This document shows, piece by piece, positions 35,521 through 44,362 of a DNA stretch of 64,000 nt. Both the position numbers and the translations under genes were made by a program. The notes below the pieces were generated by a model. That model had not been told where the DNA came from, did not search any database, and was given only the letters and a program-made list of their open reading frames with translations. The stretch's first letter is position 1; every line of letters begins with the position of its first letter. The DNA lies in assembly GCA_963677215.1 (NCBI GenBank), contig OY781919.1:3658001-3722000 (forward strand), in the 5' to 3' direction. Origin of the DNA: G963676795 sp963677215 (GTDB taxonomy: Bacteria > Desulfobacterota > Desulfuromonadia > Desulfuromonadales > Geopsychrobacteraceae).

Positions 35521-36489
35521 CTATTTATTGCGTGAAACAACGTAATCGGCCAGATCAAAAAGTGCCTTACGCGCTGCACAATCCGGGAAAATAGCCAGCA
35601 ACTGCTTGGCCGTTGCGATACGTTCGGCAGCCTTTTCCCTGGTATACTCAATGCCGCCCCGCTTGTCGATAAGTCTGCAGATATAGTCAAGATCTTCAGT
35701 GCAAAGTTCTGAGGCTTCGACAATTCTGACGATCTCACTGCGCTCTTCGGCACCGGACTGAGAATAGGTATGGATAAGAGGCAGCGTCATCTTCCCCTCA
35801 AACAGGTCGTGTCCGCGCTCTTTGCCAAAGACCTCTTCTTCAGCAACATAATCGAGAGCGTCATCCATCAACTGAAAAGCGGTTCCGATCTCGAGGCCAA
35901 ACTCCCTCAAGGCTGTTTGCTGTTGCTCATCTGCCGCCGAGATAAGTGCACCAATCTGGCAGGAGGCGGCAATCAATATCGCAGTCTTGTCGCGAACCAC
36001 CTGCAGGTACTGGTCTTCACTGATCTCGATATCACAGGCATTGATCAGCTGCTGGATTTCACCTTCGGTAATCTGTGTTGTCGTATCGGCCAAAACTTTG
36101 AGAACCCTGAGGTCGCCGCAGTTGACCATCATCGAAAAGGACTTGCTGAACAGGAAGTCACCAACCAGTACAGAGGTCTGATTCCCCCAGATTGAATTGG
36201 CTGAACGGTTACCACGACGCAGGCTAGCACTGTCCACAACGTCATCATGCAGCAGGGTCGCAGTATGAATAAACTCGACAACCGCAGCGAGCTCAATATG
36301 CTTATCGCCTGTATAGTTGCAGAGCTTCGCACTTAAGAGCAACAGCATGGGGCGAAAACGTTTGCCACCGCTGGACAGGACATAGTCTCCAACCTTGTTG
36401 ATCAGATCGACGTCTGTAGTCAGGTTCCTGCGGAACTGATCTTCGACATCCAGCATATCCTGTTTCAGCAATGCAACAACTGTTTCCAT
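35521..36489 (-). CDS. Long-chain polyprenyl diphosphate synthase
   Basis: trans-Prenyltransferase of 322 aa that extends farnesyl diphosphate with isopentenyl diphosphate to the C35-C45 side chain used for menaquinone or ubiquinone. The first Asp-rich motif is LLHDDVVD and the second is LMDDALD; the residues before the first motif are small (AAVVEFIHTATLL) as in octaprenyl synthases. I put the start at ATG 36489; the frame to 36546 starts with TTG. A second, shorter-chain synthase is at 49164. It is transcribed towards the kinase gene, with 104 bp between. Confidence 0.88.
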   Translation of the reverse strand: METVVALLKQDMLDVEDQFRRNLTTDVDLINKVGDYVLSSGGKRFRPMLLLLSAKLCNYTGDKHIELAAVVEFIHTATLLHDDVVDSASLRRGNRSANSIWGNQTSVLVGDFLFSKSFSMMVNCGDLRVLKVLADTTTQITEGEIQQLINACDIEISEDQYLQVVRDKTAILIAASCQIGALISAADEQQQTALREFGLEIGTAFQLMDDALDYVAEEEVFGKERGHDLFEGKMTLPLIHTYSQSGAEERSEIVRIVEASELCTEDLDYICRLIDKRGGIEYTREKAAERIATAKQLLAIFPDCAARKALFDLADYVVSRNK

Positions 36490-36610
36490 AACTTCTATTT
36501 CCTTAAGAATCCTGATTTGGTCAGTATCCAGGTCAAAAACATTCAAATCGCGCTATTCTAAGAACCAGCGTTAGACATGTCAAAGCTTTTTCCCGATCCA
36601 CAGACTGTGC

Positions 36611-37540
36611 TTAGTGTTCAGCCCCATTTGCTGCTGAAGGTCCCGCCACGAACCGATGTTCATTTGTGTTCCAGTGATAAGCACCGGCCTGCCAGAAATC
36701 TTCAACAAGCTCCCAGTCCAGATCAAGGCCTTCTGCCTCTTCCGACAATACGGACAGATCGAGAATCTCCATATCATCGATGATCGAATTGCCATCACCA
36801 TCAATCCAGTGCAGCGGAGCAAAGGTCATTGTACCAACCTGCTTTATGTTTTGGGAATGGTGACGCTGATCAGAACTGAGGATGACAGAACCTGATATCG
36901 CTTCACCGGTCGAGGTCACAGCTGCGGGGAGCTCAACCAGGTAATAGACATGAAACTCATCTGCCGCTGTCCTGAAAATCCAACGATTGGTATTCGTCTC
37001 AGGGTCGTAGGTCGACACCTTAGGTGACGCATCGATCAGCTGCCAGCCAACCGGCAGGGATTCTTTAACGATCAACCCCTTGATCTGCTCATCAGCGACA
37101 AGATGGATCTGGATGAGAATCCGGGATTCAGGCGCTGCGTAATCTGGCAGAATACGCACGACCTCGATTTTATTCTCAGGCTGTAGAACGAAAAACCAGA
37201 CAAGACCACAGAGACAGATCAAGATGAGTACGGCGACCGGAACAAACAAAAATCGGAAACGGAAAGCGGAGAGTTGCCCCTGCGGCGTTTCATCTTCAAG
37301 CTCATTTTTGATGATCAACTGGACATCAACTTCAAGAGCATCCGCCAGTTTGAGAGCATTGTCCCGGCGGATGCTGGGATAGCGATTGTTTTCCCAGCGG
37401 GAAACAGTATCAGTTGTCACACCGACAACTTTGGCCACATATAGCTGGGTCAGGCGTTTTTCTTCACGGATCCGCCGGATGGCATCGCCGTCTATAGAAA
37501 CAACATTGTTTATTGATTCATCCATACGAGATCGTTTCAT
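36611..37540 (-). CDS. Membrane-bound XRE-type regulator with EF-hand loop
   Basis: A 309-aa protein with an unusual order of parts. Residues 18-75 form an XRE-type helix-turn-helix (RRIREEKRLTQLYVAKVVGV). One membrane helix covers about 97-119. The outer part (about 120-309) includes a beta-rich region and one exact EF-hand loop at 247-258 (Asp1, Asp3, Asn5, Ile8, Asp9, Glu12). Topology would put the HTH inside and the EF-hand outside, so it may be a one-component calcium- or envelope-sensing regulator. RodZ shares the HTH-TM plan but lacks the EF-hand. Start could also be 37525; ribosome site is weak. Family not recognised. Confidence 0.75.
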   Translation of the reverse strand: MKRSRMDESINNVVSIDGDAIRRIREEKRLTQLYVAKVVGVTTDTVSRWENNRYPSIRRDNALKLADALEVDVQLIIKNELEDETPQGQLSAFRFRFLFVPVAVLILICLCGLVWFFVLQPENKIEVVRILPDYAAPESRILIQIHLVADEQIKGLIVKESLPVGWQLIDASPKVSTYDPETNTNRWIFRTAADEFHVYYLVELPAAVTSTGEAISGSVILSSDQRHHSQNIKQVGTMTFAPLHWIDGDGNSIIDDMEILDLSVLSEEAEGLDLDWELVEDFWQAGAYHWNTNEHRFVAGPSAANGAEH

Positions 37541-37778
37541 CTGTCAGGTTTCAGCAAGTCTAACAGAGCCGCTCAGCCAGGTAAATATTCGAAACTACAG
37601 ATCTTCATGCCCACAGTCTGGCAACCTCACAGGCTCGGATATAAAGCTTAGGGACCACTTATAAAACAGCCTCAGACCTACCTAGAAACAATATTCAATA
37701 AAAAAACTTAACTGTCTGTTTTTTCGTAAGTTTAATATTCACAACCATTTCTATCACTTTTTAAAAAAAGATCAGAAA
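37541..37778. other. AT-rich region upstream of candidate sRNA
   Basis: About 240 bp without a gene. Its left part holds the promoter of the HTH gene on the minus strand, and its right part is strongly AT-rich with A and T tracts, which may act as an UP element for the promoter at 37806. Confidence 0.4.
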
Positions 37779-37833
37779 AAGCAATTAATTTTTACTAACA
37801 ATTGCTTGACATTAATCAAGGCTCATCTATAAT
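37779..37833 (+). promoter_or_regulatory. Consensus sigma-70 promoter with overlapping inverted repeat
   Basis: Exact TTGACA (37806-37811) and exact TATAAT (37828-37833) at 16 bp spacing, the best promoter in the window. An inverted repeat AAGCAATT (37779-37786) with AATTGCTT (37800-37807), 21 bp centre to centre, touches the -35 box and could be an operator for a dimeric regulator. Start of transcription is expected near 37840. Confidence 0.75.
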
Positions 37834-37839
37834 AATAAT

Positions 37840-37904
37840 CAGAAATCAACCTCTCTAGAAAATTTAACCCCGTGTTCTCCCTCCTGACACGGGGTATTTT
37901 TTTT
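37840..37904 (+). ncRNA. Candidate short regulatory RNA or attenuated leader
   Basis: From the promoter just upstream, transcription would run about 27 nt and then hit a perfect terminator: 9 bp stem ACCCCGTGT (37867-37875) with ACACGGGGT (37887-37895), followed by T8. The product is about 65 nt. The 11-nt terminator loop TCTCCCTCCTG is complementary to a strong Shine-Dalgarno sequence, as in some small RNAs that block translation with C-rich loops. The alternative is a transcription attenuator for the DUF255 gene whose ATG lies 73 bp after the terminator. No coding frame fits in it. Confidence 0.6.
37867..37904 (+). terminator. Terminator of candidate sRNA
   Basis: Nine-bp perfect stem, 11-nt loop, A then eight T. 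Located between the consensus promoter and the DUF255 gene. Confidence 0.85.
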
Positions 37905-37976
37905 GCCCTCCTCTTGCCTCTCACTCATCAACCACCCGATAATATGCTGGAACCTGACGGATATGGAGCCGGCCAT

Positions 37977-40010
37977 ATGAATCTACTCAGTAGAGAAAAC
38001 AGCCCCTACCTGAGACAGCACGCAAATAATCCTGTCCACTGGAAGCCCTGGAGCGAAGAAGCTCTGCAAACAGCCCATGAACAGCAGAAACCCATTTTCA
38101 TCTCGATCGGCTACTCGACCTGCCACTGGTGCCATGTCATGGCCAGGGAATCCTTTTCTGATCATGAGGTTGCCGGAGTCCTGAACCGTCATTTCATCTG
38201 CATCAAGGTCGATCGCGAAGAGCGCCCGGATATCGACGCCGGCTACATGCAAGCCTGCCAGAGCCTGATCGGTCATGGTGGCTGGCCGCTGAACCTGTTT
38301 CTGACCCCAGAAGGCCACCCCTTCTATGCCCTGACCTATCTGCCAAAATCCACAGAGAACCGGCAAACAGGGTTTCTGCAGCTCAGCGCAAAGATCGCAG
38401 ACCTCTGGCAATCCCACCCGAGAAATATCCTCCGCGCTGCCAAACAGCTTGTCGATGCCCTCAACAAGTCCGCCAAACCTGAACTTGACGACATAGAAAC
38501 GATGATCCTGAGCAACGCGGCAGACAACCTCAAGCAGCTGTATGACAGCCGTGATGGAGGATTTGGCCAGCCACCCAAATTTCCCCAGCCCCATATCCTC
38601 ATCCTGCTTTTCAGACTGCAGCAAAGATTCAAGGATCCTGAACTGTTACAGATGGCGTTACAGACCCTGACGCGGATATCTCAAGGGGGCATAAGCGATC
38701 AGCTCGGCGGAGGGATTCATCGCTATGCGGTTGACAGCAGCTGGAAGATTCCTCATTTCGAGAAAATGCTCTATGACCAGGCCCTGATTTCCGAAGCTTA
38801 CCTGCATGCCTTGGTGCAAAGCGGTTCGCATGAATTCCGCGACGCTGCTGAGGCGGTACTCGATTATAGTCTTGCGCAACTTCAACACGCACAAGGCGGA
38901 TTTTATTGCGGAGAAGATGCTGATTCCGAAGGGGCCGAAGGAAGCTTTTACAGCTGGGCATATGCAGAGCTGCGTGAATTGCTGCAGGGCGATTTTCCGC
39001 TGTTTGAAAAGATTTACCAACCTACCCTTCATGGCAACTTCTTCGGAAGAAATATCCTTTCTCGGGTCGAGAGCCTTTCTACCATTGCACAAGAATTCGA
39101 GCTGACGGAACAAGAGATAATCGAGCGACTCAAGGGGATGAACCGCAAGCTCTTGTCCGCAAGAGCAAAAAGGGATAGACCACAGCTTGATGACAAACTC
39201 ATTGTCGGCTGGAACGGCCTGATGATTCATGCACTCGCCATGGCAGGCAGGTTGTTGAAGAGGACAGATTATTTGTCTGCAGCCCGGCGGGCCTTCGCCT
39301 TCATCACTGATAATATGTCCGTCAATGACCGGTTGAACCGCTGCTTCTGCCGGGGCGATGCCTACATCGACGCCTTCCATGAGGACTACGCCTATCTGAT
39401 TCGCGGTGCGCTGGCCCTGTTTCAGGCGACAGCGGAGCCACACTATCTCTCCAGGGCAATCTATCTGCAAGGGCTCCAAGATGAGACATTTGTCAGTGGC
39501 GACAGATCATTTTCAGATGCATCACAGCCTTTTGTTCAAGGGATGCCCGGGGAACAGAATCGTCAGGACGGCGCGTTGCCGGCGGCCAATTCCATTACCA
39601 TCCAGAACCTCATTCACCTGGCCAGGCTGTGTGACCGTGAGAACTGGCTGGAGCAGGCCGAACAGCGGCTCAAAGCGACGATTCATCAAGTTGAAGGTTA
39701 TCCGACAGCCTTTGCCTGCCTGCTGCAGGGCGTGGATCTCTATCTTCAGGACCGTCTGTTCCTGGCCCTGATAGTGCCAGACGGTACTGAACCCGGTGAC
39801 GCCTGGCAGGAGGTTATCAGCCAGGAACAGCACAAAATTCTCCATGTCACAACCAGCAGACCACAGGATCTGCAAGAACTGATTCCGATGCTGGCCGGGA
39901 AAACGGCACTGAACCGCAAACCGACGGCCTGGCTCTGTACCGGCAAAGAATGTTTTGAGCCGGTCCAGAGCCCTGAACAGCTGAAAAACCTGCTGGCTAC
40001 AGAGGTTTGA
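37977..40010 (+). CDS. DUF255 thioredoxin-domain protein (YyaL/SPATA20-like)
   Basis: A 677-aa protein: N-terminal thioredoxin-like domain (about 1-165) with active-site CHWC in GYSTCHWCHVM, followed by an alpha/alpha six-barrel of the glycoside hydrolase or epimerase type (about 200-620). It matches the YyaL/SPATA20 family, for which no reaction is firmly established. The start ATG at 37977 follows GGAG; longer frames run back through the terminator at 37867. Its stop overlaps the pyrophosphatase stop by 14 bp (convergent). Whether it is transcribed by read-through from the 37806 promoter is open. Confidence 0.85.
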   Translation: MNLLSRENSPYLRQHANNPVHWKPWSEEALQTAHEQQKPIFISIGYSTCHWCHVMARESFSDHEVAGVLNRHFICIKVDREERPDIDAGYMQACQSLIGHGGWPLNLFLTPEGHPFYALTYLPKSTENRQTGFLQLSAKIADLWQSHPRNILRAAKQLVDALNKSAKPELDDIETMILSNAADNLKQLYDSRDGGFGQPPKFPQPHILILLFRLQQRFKDPELLQMALQTLTRISQGGISDQLGGGIHRYAVDSSWKIPHFEKMLYDQALISEAYLHALVQSGSHEFRDAAEAVLDYSLAQLQHAQGGFYCGEDADSEGAEGSFYSWAYAELRELLQGDFPLFEKIYQPTLHGNFFGRNILSRVESLSTIAQEFELTEQEIIERLKGMNRKLLSARAKRDRPQLDDKLIVGWNGLMIHALAMAGRLLKRTDYLSAARRAFAFITDNMSVNDRLNRCFCRGDAYIDAFHEDYAYLIRGALALFQATAEPHYLSRAIYLQGLQDETFVSGDRSFSDASQPFVQGMPGEQNRQDGALPAANSITIQNLIHLARLCDRENWLEQAEQRLKATIHQVEGYPTAFACLLQGVDLYLQDRLFLALIVPDGTEPGDAWQEVISQEQHKILHVTTSRPQDLQELIPMLAGKTALNRKPTAWLCTGKECFEPVQSPEQLKNLLATEV

Positions 40011-41652
40011 AGACCTTCATCAGGTGCGGGACAAGCTGCTTTTTACGCGACAGGACACCATTCAAGCGGAACAGATTCTCCGCCTCCTGAGGGTAGCCGA
40101 TAACATAAGGCAGCTCTGAAGAGCCTGCCGTCAACAACAGGCTGGTTTCCATGACAATATCGGTCACCAGCAAGGCGGCCAGCTCATAGCGCCTTTCAGC
40201 ACGTATTTTTATCAGTTCACTCTGCAGCTCTTCGTAGCGTTTATGGAAACTTTGAAAGTTGACGACCTCTACCTGGCCAAGGCCAAGCAGGTAATCCCCC
40301 ACCTGGTACTCTTTGAAATCGGTCAGGATCAGATCCCGGACCGGTGCACCGCTGGCCATCGGGCTGCCGGCGGCAAACAGTTGGCCACCAAATTCTTCGT
40401 GATTGAGACCTGACAGTTCTTCCAGCCACGGAACCAAGTGACGATCAACTTCGGTACAGGTCGGTGATTTGAGAATGACCGTATCGGACAACAGACCGGC
40501 GAGCATCAGTCCGGCGATCTCGGGATCCGGATCGATCCCGGACTGCCTGTAGAGCGAAGCGACCAGCGAGCAGGTGCTGCCCAGCGGCTGATTGATAAAA
40601 CGGATCGGCAGGTCGGTGTGGAAGTTACCCAGCCTGTGATGATCGATGACCTCGACGATCTCAACCTTGTCGGCCCCGGGAACTGCCTGGGTCAATTCAT
40701 TGTGATCGACAAGGATCAGCTTGGTTGGCGAATTACGGATCAGGTGACTCTTGGTCGCGACGCCAATAACCTTGTCCAGTTTATCGGTCACTATGGCCCC
40801 GGCCTGATTGCCATGGGTCAGTTTCAAGCGCAGATCTTCGAGCAGCTCACCCGGCTTGATCTTCAGAAAGTTCTTTTCAGCCAGCTCTCCAACCGGAGTC
40901 GCCATACGTGTCAACCATACGGAATTCGCCGTGTCATAGCGGCTGACCAGTATCGATACATCTTTTTGCACGGCCAGCTCCAGCAGATCCCTGTCAACCT
41001 GAGAACTCCCGGAGATGATCAGCAGGCGCACCCCGGCCTCGACAGCCATCCTCTGTACCCCGGGACGGTCACCGGTAATCAGAATGATCTTGCGTGGTTC
41101 GCTCTGGCTGATCCAGCGGCTGAAGGTCTCTTCGCGGCGCGCACCGACATACAGGTTGAAATCTTCGACCGGCCCCGGATCGACAAAATGATAAACATCG
41201 CCATTGAGGCTGCGTTGAATGGCGGTCAGCGAAGTACGAATCCGCCGCATCTGTTCCGGCTCCGCCGGAACCAGAAAAGCTTCAGTGGCAGCCTTAAGCA
41301 GCAACAGTCCCGTCGCCCGTGACTGTTCATCGACAACAGGAAGCAGCCGGATATGGTGTTTATGGTACAGTTCTATCGCCTTGGATAAAGGTTCCGAGCT
41401 GTCAATCGTTACAACCTTTTCCGTCAGGACATCATTGATCCTCGGATAGACGTCAAGCAGCAGCTCCGGGGGGGCAACATCCAGAGCATCGAGGATAAAC
41501 TGGGTCTGCTGATTGAGGTTGCCAGCCCTTGCGGCAACAACGTTGTCGAGGCCCTGACGGCGCCGGAGTTCCGCATAGGCAAGTGCGCTGCATATTGAAT
41601 CAGAATCGGGATTTCGATGCCCGATAACATAGGTTTTTTCGCTAGTAGACAT
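39997..41652 (-). CDS. Family II (Mn) inorganic pyrophosphatase with CBS and DRTGG domains
   Basis: Putative manganese-dependent pyrophosphatase, 551 aa, splitting PPi to phosphate. The DHH domain has GHRNPDSDS at the start and later VDHNE and DHHRLGNF. Between these two halves is inserted a regulatory module: CBS (about 60-120), DRTGG (about 190-240) and a second CBS (about 250-305). Such inserts bind adenine nucleotides, AMP or diadenosine polyphosphates in known members, which control activity. The start is placed at ATG 41652; the frame to 41679 begins with GTG. Confidence 0.9.
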   Translation of the reverse strand: MSTSEKTYVIGHRNPDSDSICSALAYAELRRRQGLDNVVAARAGNLNQQTQFILDALDVAPPELLLDVYPRINDVLTEKVVTIDSSEPLSKAIELYHKHHIRLLPVVDEQSRATGLLLLKAATEAFLVPAEPEQMRRIRTSLTAIQRSLNGDVYHFVDPGPVEDFNLYVGARREETFSRWISQSEPRKIILITGDRPGVQRMAVEAGVRLLIISGSSQVDRDLLELAVQKDVSILVSRYDTANSVWLTRMATPVGELAEKNFLKIKPGELLEDLRLKLTHGNQAGAIVTDKLDKVIGVATKSHLIRNSPTKLILVDHNELTQAVPGADKVEIVEVIDHHRLGNFHTDLPIRFINQPLGSTCSLVASLYRQSGIDPDPEIAGLMLAGLLSDTVILKSPTCTEVDRHLVPWLEELSGLNHEEFGGQLFAAGSPMASGAPVRDLILTDFKEYQVGDYLLGLGQVEVVNFQSFHKRYEELQSELIKIRAERRYELAALLVTDIVMETSLLLTAGSSELPYVIGYPQEAENLFRLNGVLSRKKQLVPHLMKVFKPL

Positions 41653-41685
41653 ACTTCTACAGACTCCTTCTGCTGGCACACAGAG

Positions 41686-42468
41686 TTAACGCAAACGGCC
41701 ACGGACATCGCCGAGACCGATAACATCTTTGATAATACCAAGGTTTGGTCGAAACTCTTTATCAAGGCCGACATAAAGATTACGACCGTTGGTTCCGAAA
41801 ACTTCCGGGTCGACAAGAACCCGGAAGCGGTACGGACTTGCGGATAAGAAATCCAAGTCAACGGCATCTACCCGTCCGAGAGGCTCTATGACAATGTCCT
41901 GCTCGCCTTCATGGTGAAAGGTCGGAACCGTAATCCTTTCAGTACCGACGACACCAAAATAGCCAAGACGCAAGTTATACAGAGCGGAGAGGATATCACA
42001 CAAGCGTTTATCTGGATCCATCGGAAAGAACGTTTCTTTGTAGACCTCGCCATTTTTGAGTCTCTGGTAACGAACTTGGCGGTTGTCGTACTCGAAGATA
42101 TAGCGTTTGGTCTTTTCACGACGCGACTTGCCGCTGCCATGGATGGTGTGAGACTGATACCAGAGAGGCTCAAGAAAGCCATCCTCCGCTACCCGAACCA
42201 GGGTTTCGTATCTCTCGACCCGGTCACGGGTGAAAAAAGCGGCGACACCAAGAGTCCTGGCCTGCATGACGATCAGGTAGGTATTCTCAGCGGCGGATCT
42301 TTCGAGGGAGATTTCTCCGACGGCAAGACGCTCAAACCAGAGAAAAGAGATGTCGTATTCAAGGTGCTCGCCAACATAGGTATCTATGTCACGGGTTACG
42401 GCATACAGGGGTGAAACGAAGATAAAAAGAAAGATAAAGAGCAATATGGATAATCTGAATCGCTTCAA
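41686..42468 (-). CDS. DUF3108 periplasmic protein
   Basis: Exported protein of 260 aa. Signal peptide MKRFRLSILLFIFLFIFVSP runs to about residue 23. The rest is the beta-rich DUF3108 domain, found in many Gram-negatives as an envelope protein of unknown function (typical segments GEHLEYDISFLWFERLAVG, PDKRLCDILSALY). The start codon is TTG with a GAGG ribosome site; no ATG is available nearby. A 10 bp hairpin (42494-42520) lies in the leader just before it. The pyrophosphatase gene follows, 33 bp after its stop. Confidence 0.8.
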   Translation of the reverse strand: MKRFRLSILLFIFLFIFVSPLYAVTRDIDTYVGEHLEYDISFLWFERLAVGEISLERSAAENTYLIVMQARTLGVAAFFTRDRVERYETLVRVAEDGFLEPLWYQSHTIHGSGKSRREKTKRYIFEYDNRQVRYQRLKNGEVYKETFFPMDPDKRLCDILSALYNLRLGYFGVVGTERITVPTFHHEGEQDIVIEPLGRVDAVDLDFLSASPYRFRVLVDPEVFGTNGRNLYVGLDKEFRPNLGIIKDVIGLGDVRGRLR

Positions 42469-42493
42469 TGAAACCTCGCTGACTTTTCAATTG

Positions 42494-42520
42494 AACCTGA
42501 ATCAGGAAGGGATTCAGGTT
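42494..42520. other. Leader hairpin upstream of DUF3108 gene
   Basis: Perfect 10 bp stem AACCTGAATC (42494-42503) and GATTCAGGTT (42511-42520), loop 7 nt. It lies between divergent DUF3108 and arsR-type genes; no T-run on either side, so not a normal terminator. Confidence 0.4.
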
Positions 42521-42558
42521 GAAAATGGGACCTGTTATCAGAATTGCATATTCATTTC

Positions 42559-42587
42559 TTGACCTTATCGACTCCTGCAATTAAGAT
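42559..42587 (+). promoter_or_regulatory. Promoter of arsR-type gene
   Basis: TTGACC (42559-42564) and TAAGAT (42582-42587) at 17 bp spacing, 30 bp before the ATG at 42618. The AT-rich stretch after the -10 box could hold an autorepressor site, but no clear palindrome is seen. Confidence 0.5.
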
Positions 42588-42617
42588 TCATATATTAAAA
42601 TAACGTGGAGAGATAAT

Positions 42618-42929
42618 ATGACCAACAGTGAAAGTAAAGTCCCTTTCGATACGACACAGGATTATCACCGGGAATCAGAGATTCTTAAAGTTCTGGGGCA
42701 TCCGATTCGTTTGAAAATTGTTGCCGGTCTCATGTCTCAATCCTGTAACGTCAAAAAAATCTGGGAGTGTTTGTCGCTGCCGCAAGCGACAGTTTCGCAA
42801 CATCTGGCACTGCTCAAGAACAAGGGGATTATCTCCGGACGCCGTGAAGGAGTCGAAGTCTTTTACCAGGTCACCTCTCCAGAAGCGATACGCATCGTCA
42901 GCGCAATATTTGAACATCCGCCCTGCTGA
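42618..42929 (+). CDS. ArsR/SmtB-type transcription regulator
   Basis: Winged-helix repressor of 103 aa with the ArsR fold. Helix-turn-helix is about residues 45-72 (LSLPQATVSQHLALLKNKGII) and the wing is SGRREGVEVFYQV. Three cysteines (residues 43, 51 and the final Cys 103) could take part in ligand sensing, but the classical CxC metal site is not present, so a metal role is not sure. It has its own promoter and a strong terminator; no adjacent transporter or resistance gene is seen, so it may regulate itself and distant genes. Confidence 0.85.
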   Translation: MTNSESKVPFDTTQDYHRESEILKVLGHPIRLKIVAGLMSQSCNVKKIWECLSLPQATVSQHLALLKNKGIISGRREGVEVFYQVTSPEAIRIVSAIFEHPPC

Positions 42930-42948
42930 TCTGCCCCAGCTTTAAAAT

Positions 42949-42989
42949 AAAACAAAGCGGCCATCCACCTCATGGCCGCTTTGTTTTTT
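42949..42989. terminator. Bidirectional terminator
   Basis: Perfect 16 bp stem AAAACAAAGCGGCCAT (42949-42964) with ATGGCCGCTTTGTTTT (42972-42987), loop 7 nt, with A and T runs at the two ends. It serves the arsR-type gene and the convergent tautomerase gene. Confidence 0.92.
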
Positions 42990-43002
42990 CTGTTGATACA
43001 GT

Positions 43003-43200
43003 CTAACTTCCACCACGGATTTCTTCGATTGTCTTACCCCTGATCCCCCAGTTTTCAGCCGGGTACTCTTCGATAATCACATGAGTCGCCTCAGGATTCT
43101 TGCCTAGCACCTCTTTCATGACAACGGTTATCCGGTCGACCAGCTCCCGTTTTTTCTCTTTGCTGACCCCTTCCACCGTACGCACAGTTACAACTGGCAT
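43003..43200 (-). CDS. 4-oxalocrotonate tautomerase family protein
   Basis: A 65-aa tautomerase with catalytic Pro as second codon (MPVVTVRTVEG), which becomes Pro1 after Met removal. The length matches the family (about 62 aa). It probably forms hexamers and interconverts enol and keto forms of small acids; the natural substrate is unknown. An AAGGAG ribosome site precedes it. Single gene between two opposite or separate units. Confidence 0.88.
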   Translation of the reverse strand: MPVVTVRTVEGVSKEKKRELVDRITVVMKEVLGKNPEATHVIIEEYPAENWGIRGKTIEEIRGGS

Positions 43201-43370
43201 AGATCATTCTCCTTTCCATCGGACTCGCCGCTAAAATATCGGATAAAAGTGTTAATCTGGTATGAGCAGCGTCATCTCACTGCAAAAGTTCATCCGTTTA
43301 TATTACAACCCAGCAAAAGACTTGTACAGCGAGCAGATATTTTTTCAATGTCCAGCGAAAAGATTCTTGC

Positions 43371-44270
43371 TCAGGAATAGGCATAGACAGACAGATTCGT
43401 ACCACGTTCAGGATCGATATCCGGATAATTCTCGTCATCGCACAGACGCTCCACAAGCTGCGCCTGAGGTGCGAATTCTGTAAATAACCGATCAAGCTCG
43501 GGACGATTGAACTCTGGAGAACTGGTACAACAAAGGACAAGGCCGGCCGGAGACAGCAATTCGGCGAAGCGCCTGATCAATTTTGGCCAGTCACGCTGGG
43601 CCTGAAAACTTTTCCCCTGCGCCAGAGGGGGATCACAGATGATCAGATCGAAGGGCGAGAGTTTCTTCAGCTTACTGAAGCTGCGAAACAACTCCATGCA
43701 AAGAAAACTGCATTTTCGCGTATCAAAACCATTGAGCTGATGGTTTATCCGCCCGAGCGCCAGGGCTCCACGGCTCATATCCATGTTGACAACCTGAGCC
43801 GCACCACCCGCCAGAGCAGCTACAGAAAAGCTGCAGCTGTATGAGAACAGATTGAGAATCTTTCTGTCACAGGCATTCTCCCGAACCCAGTTCCTGCCGC
43901 AGGCCATATCAGAAAAAAAACCGATATTCTGGGAATCCCCCAGCCGGATCGAATAAGCCAGTCCCCCTTCCCTGACCGTCAGCGTCTCAGGCAAGGCACC
44001 ATGGATCACCAGCCACTGAGCATCTCCGCGCTGGCGCAACTGGACAACGATGGATTGTACGTCGGGGCAAAGCGCTTCGAGCCTCCGCGCAAGAACGGCA
44101 AGCCAGTTCTGATCCCGCGGCTCATAGAGCGTGACAAGCAAGACGGGAGGATACCAGTCGATATTGATGTTTTCATATCCCGGATAGGCCTGTCCCCGCC
44201 CGTGAAACAATCTGGTACATTCGTCTCTGAGAAATTGTTTATTTTTTATAACGCTTATTAATGTATCCAT
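43371..44270 (-). CDS. Class I SAM-dependent methyltransferase (RlmI/RlmK-like)
   Basis: Methyltransferase of 299 aa. The SAM-binding region has KILNLFSYSCSFSVAALAGG (motif I) with acidic NMD soon after and the catalytic-type loop LIICDPPLAQGKSF. Residues before motif I, GDSQNIGFFSDMACGRNWV, match the RlmI/RlmK group of rRNA large-subunit methyltransferases (compare their TG-FF-D-R). The PUA domain of RlmI is not present, and the target could be rRNA or something else. The start at 44270 follows AAGG; longer frames to 44351 are rejected as they overlap the upstream promoter region. Confidence 0.8.
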   Translation of the reverse strand: MDTLISVIKNKQFLRDECTRLFHGRGQAYPGYENINIDWYPPVLLVTLYEPRDQNWLAVLARRLEALCPDVQSIVVQLRQRGDAQWLVIHGALPETLTVREGGLAYSIRLGDSQNIGFFSDMACGRNWVRENACDRKILNLFSYSCSFSVAALAGGAAQVVNMDMSRGALALGRINHQLNGFDTRKCSFLCMELFRSFSKLKKLSPFDLIICDPPLAQGKSFQAQRDWPKLIRRFAELLSPAGLVLCCTSSPEFNRPELDRLFTEFAPQAQLVERLCDDENYPDIDPERGTNLSVYAYS

Positions 44271-44362
44271 CTTGACCTTAAATTGTATAAACGGGAAGAT
44301 CCACTGGAAAAAAGCGGAATATCTGTCCATAATAGGGAATCGTTTAAACAAGGAGCTCCTGC

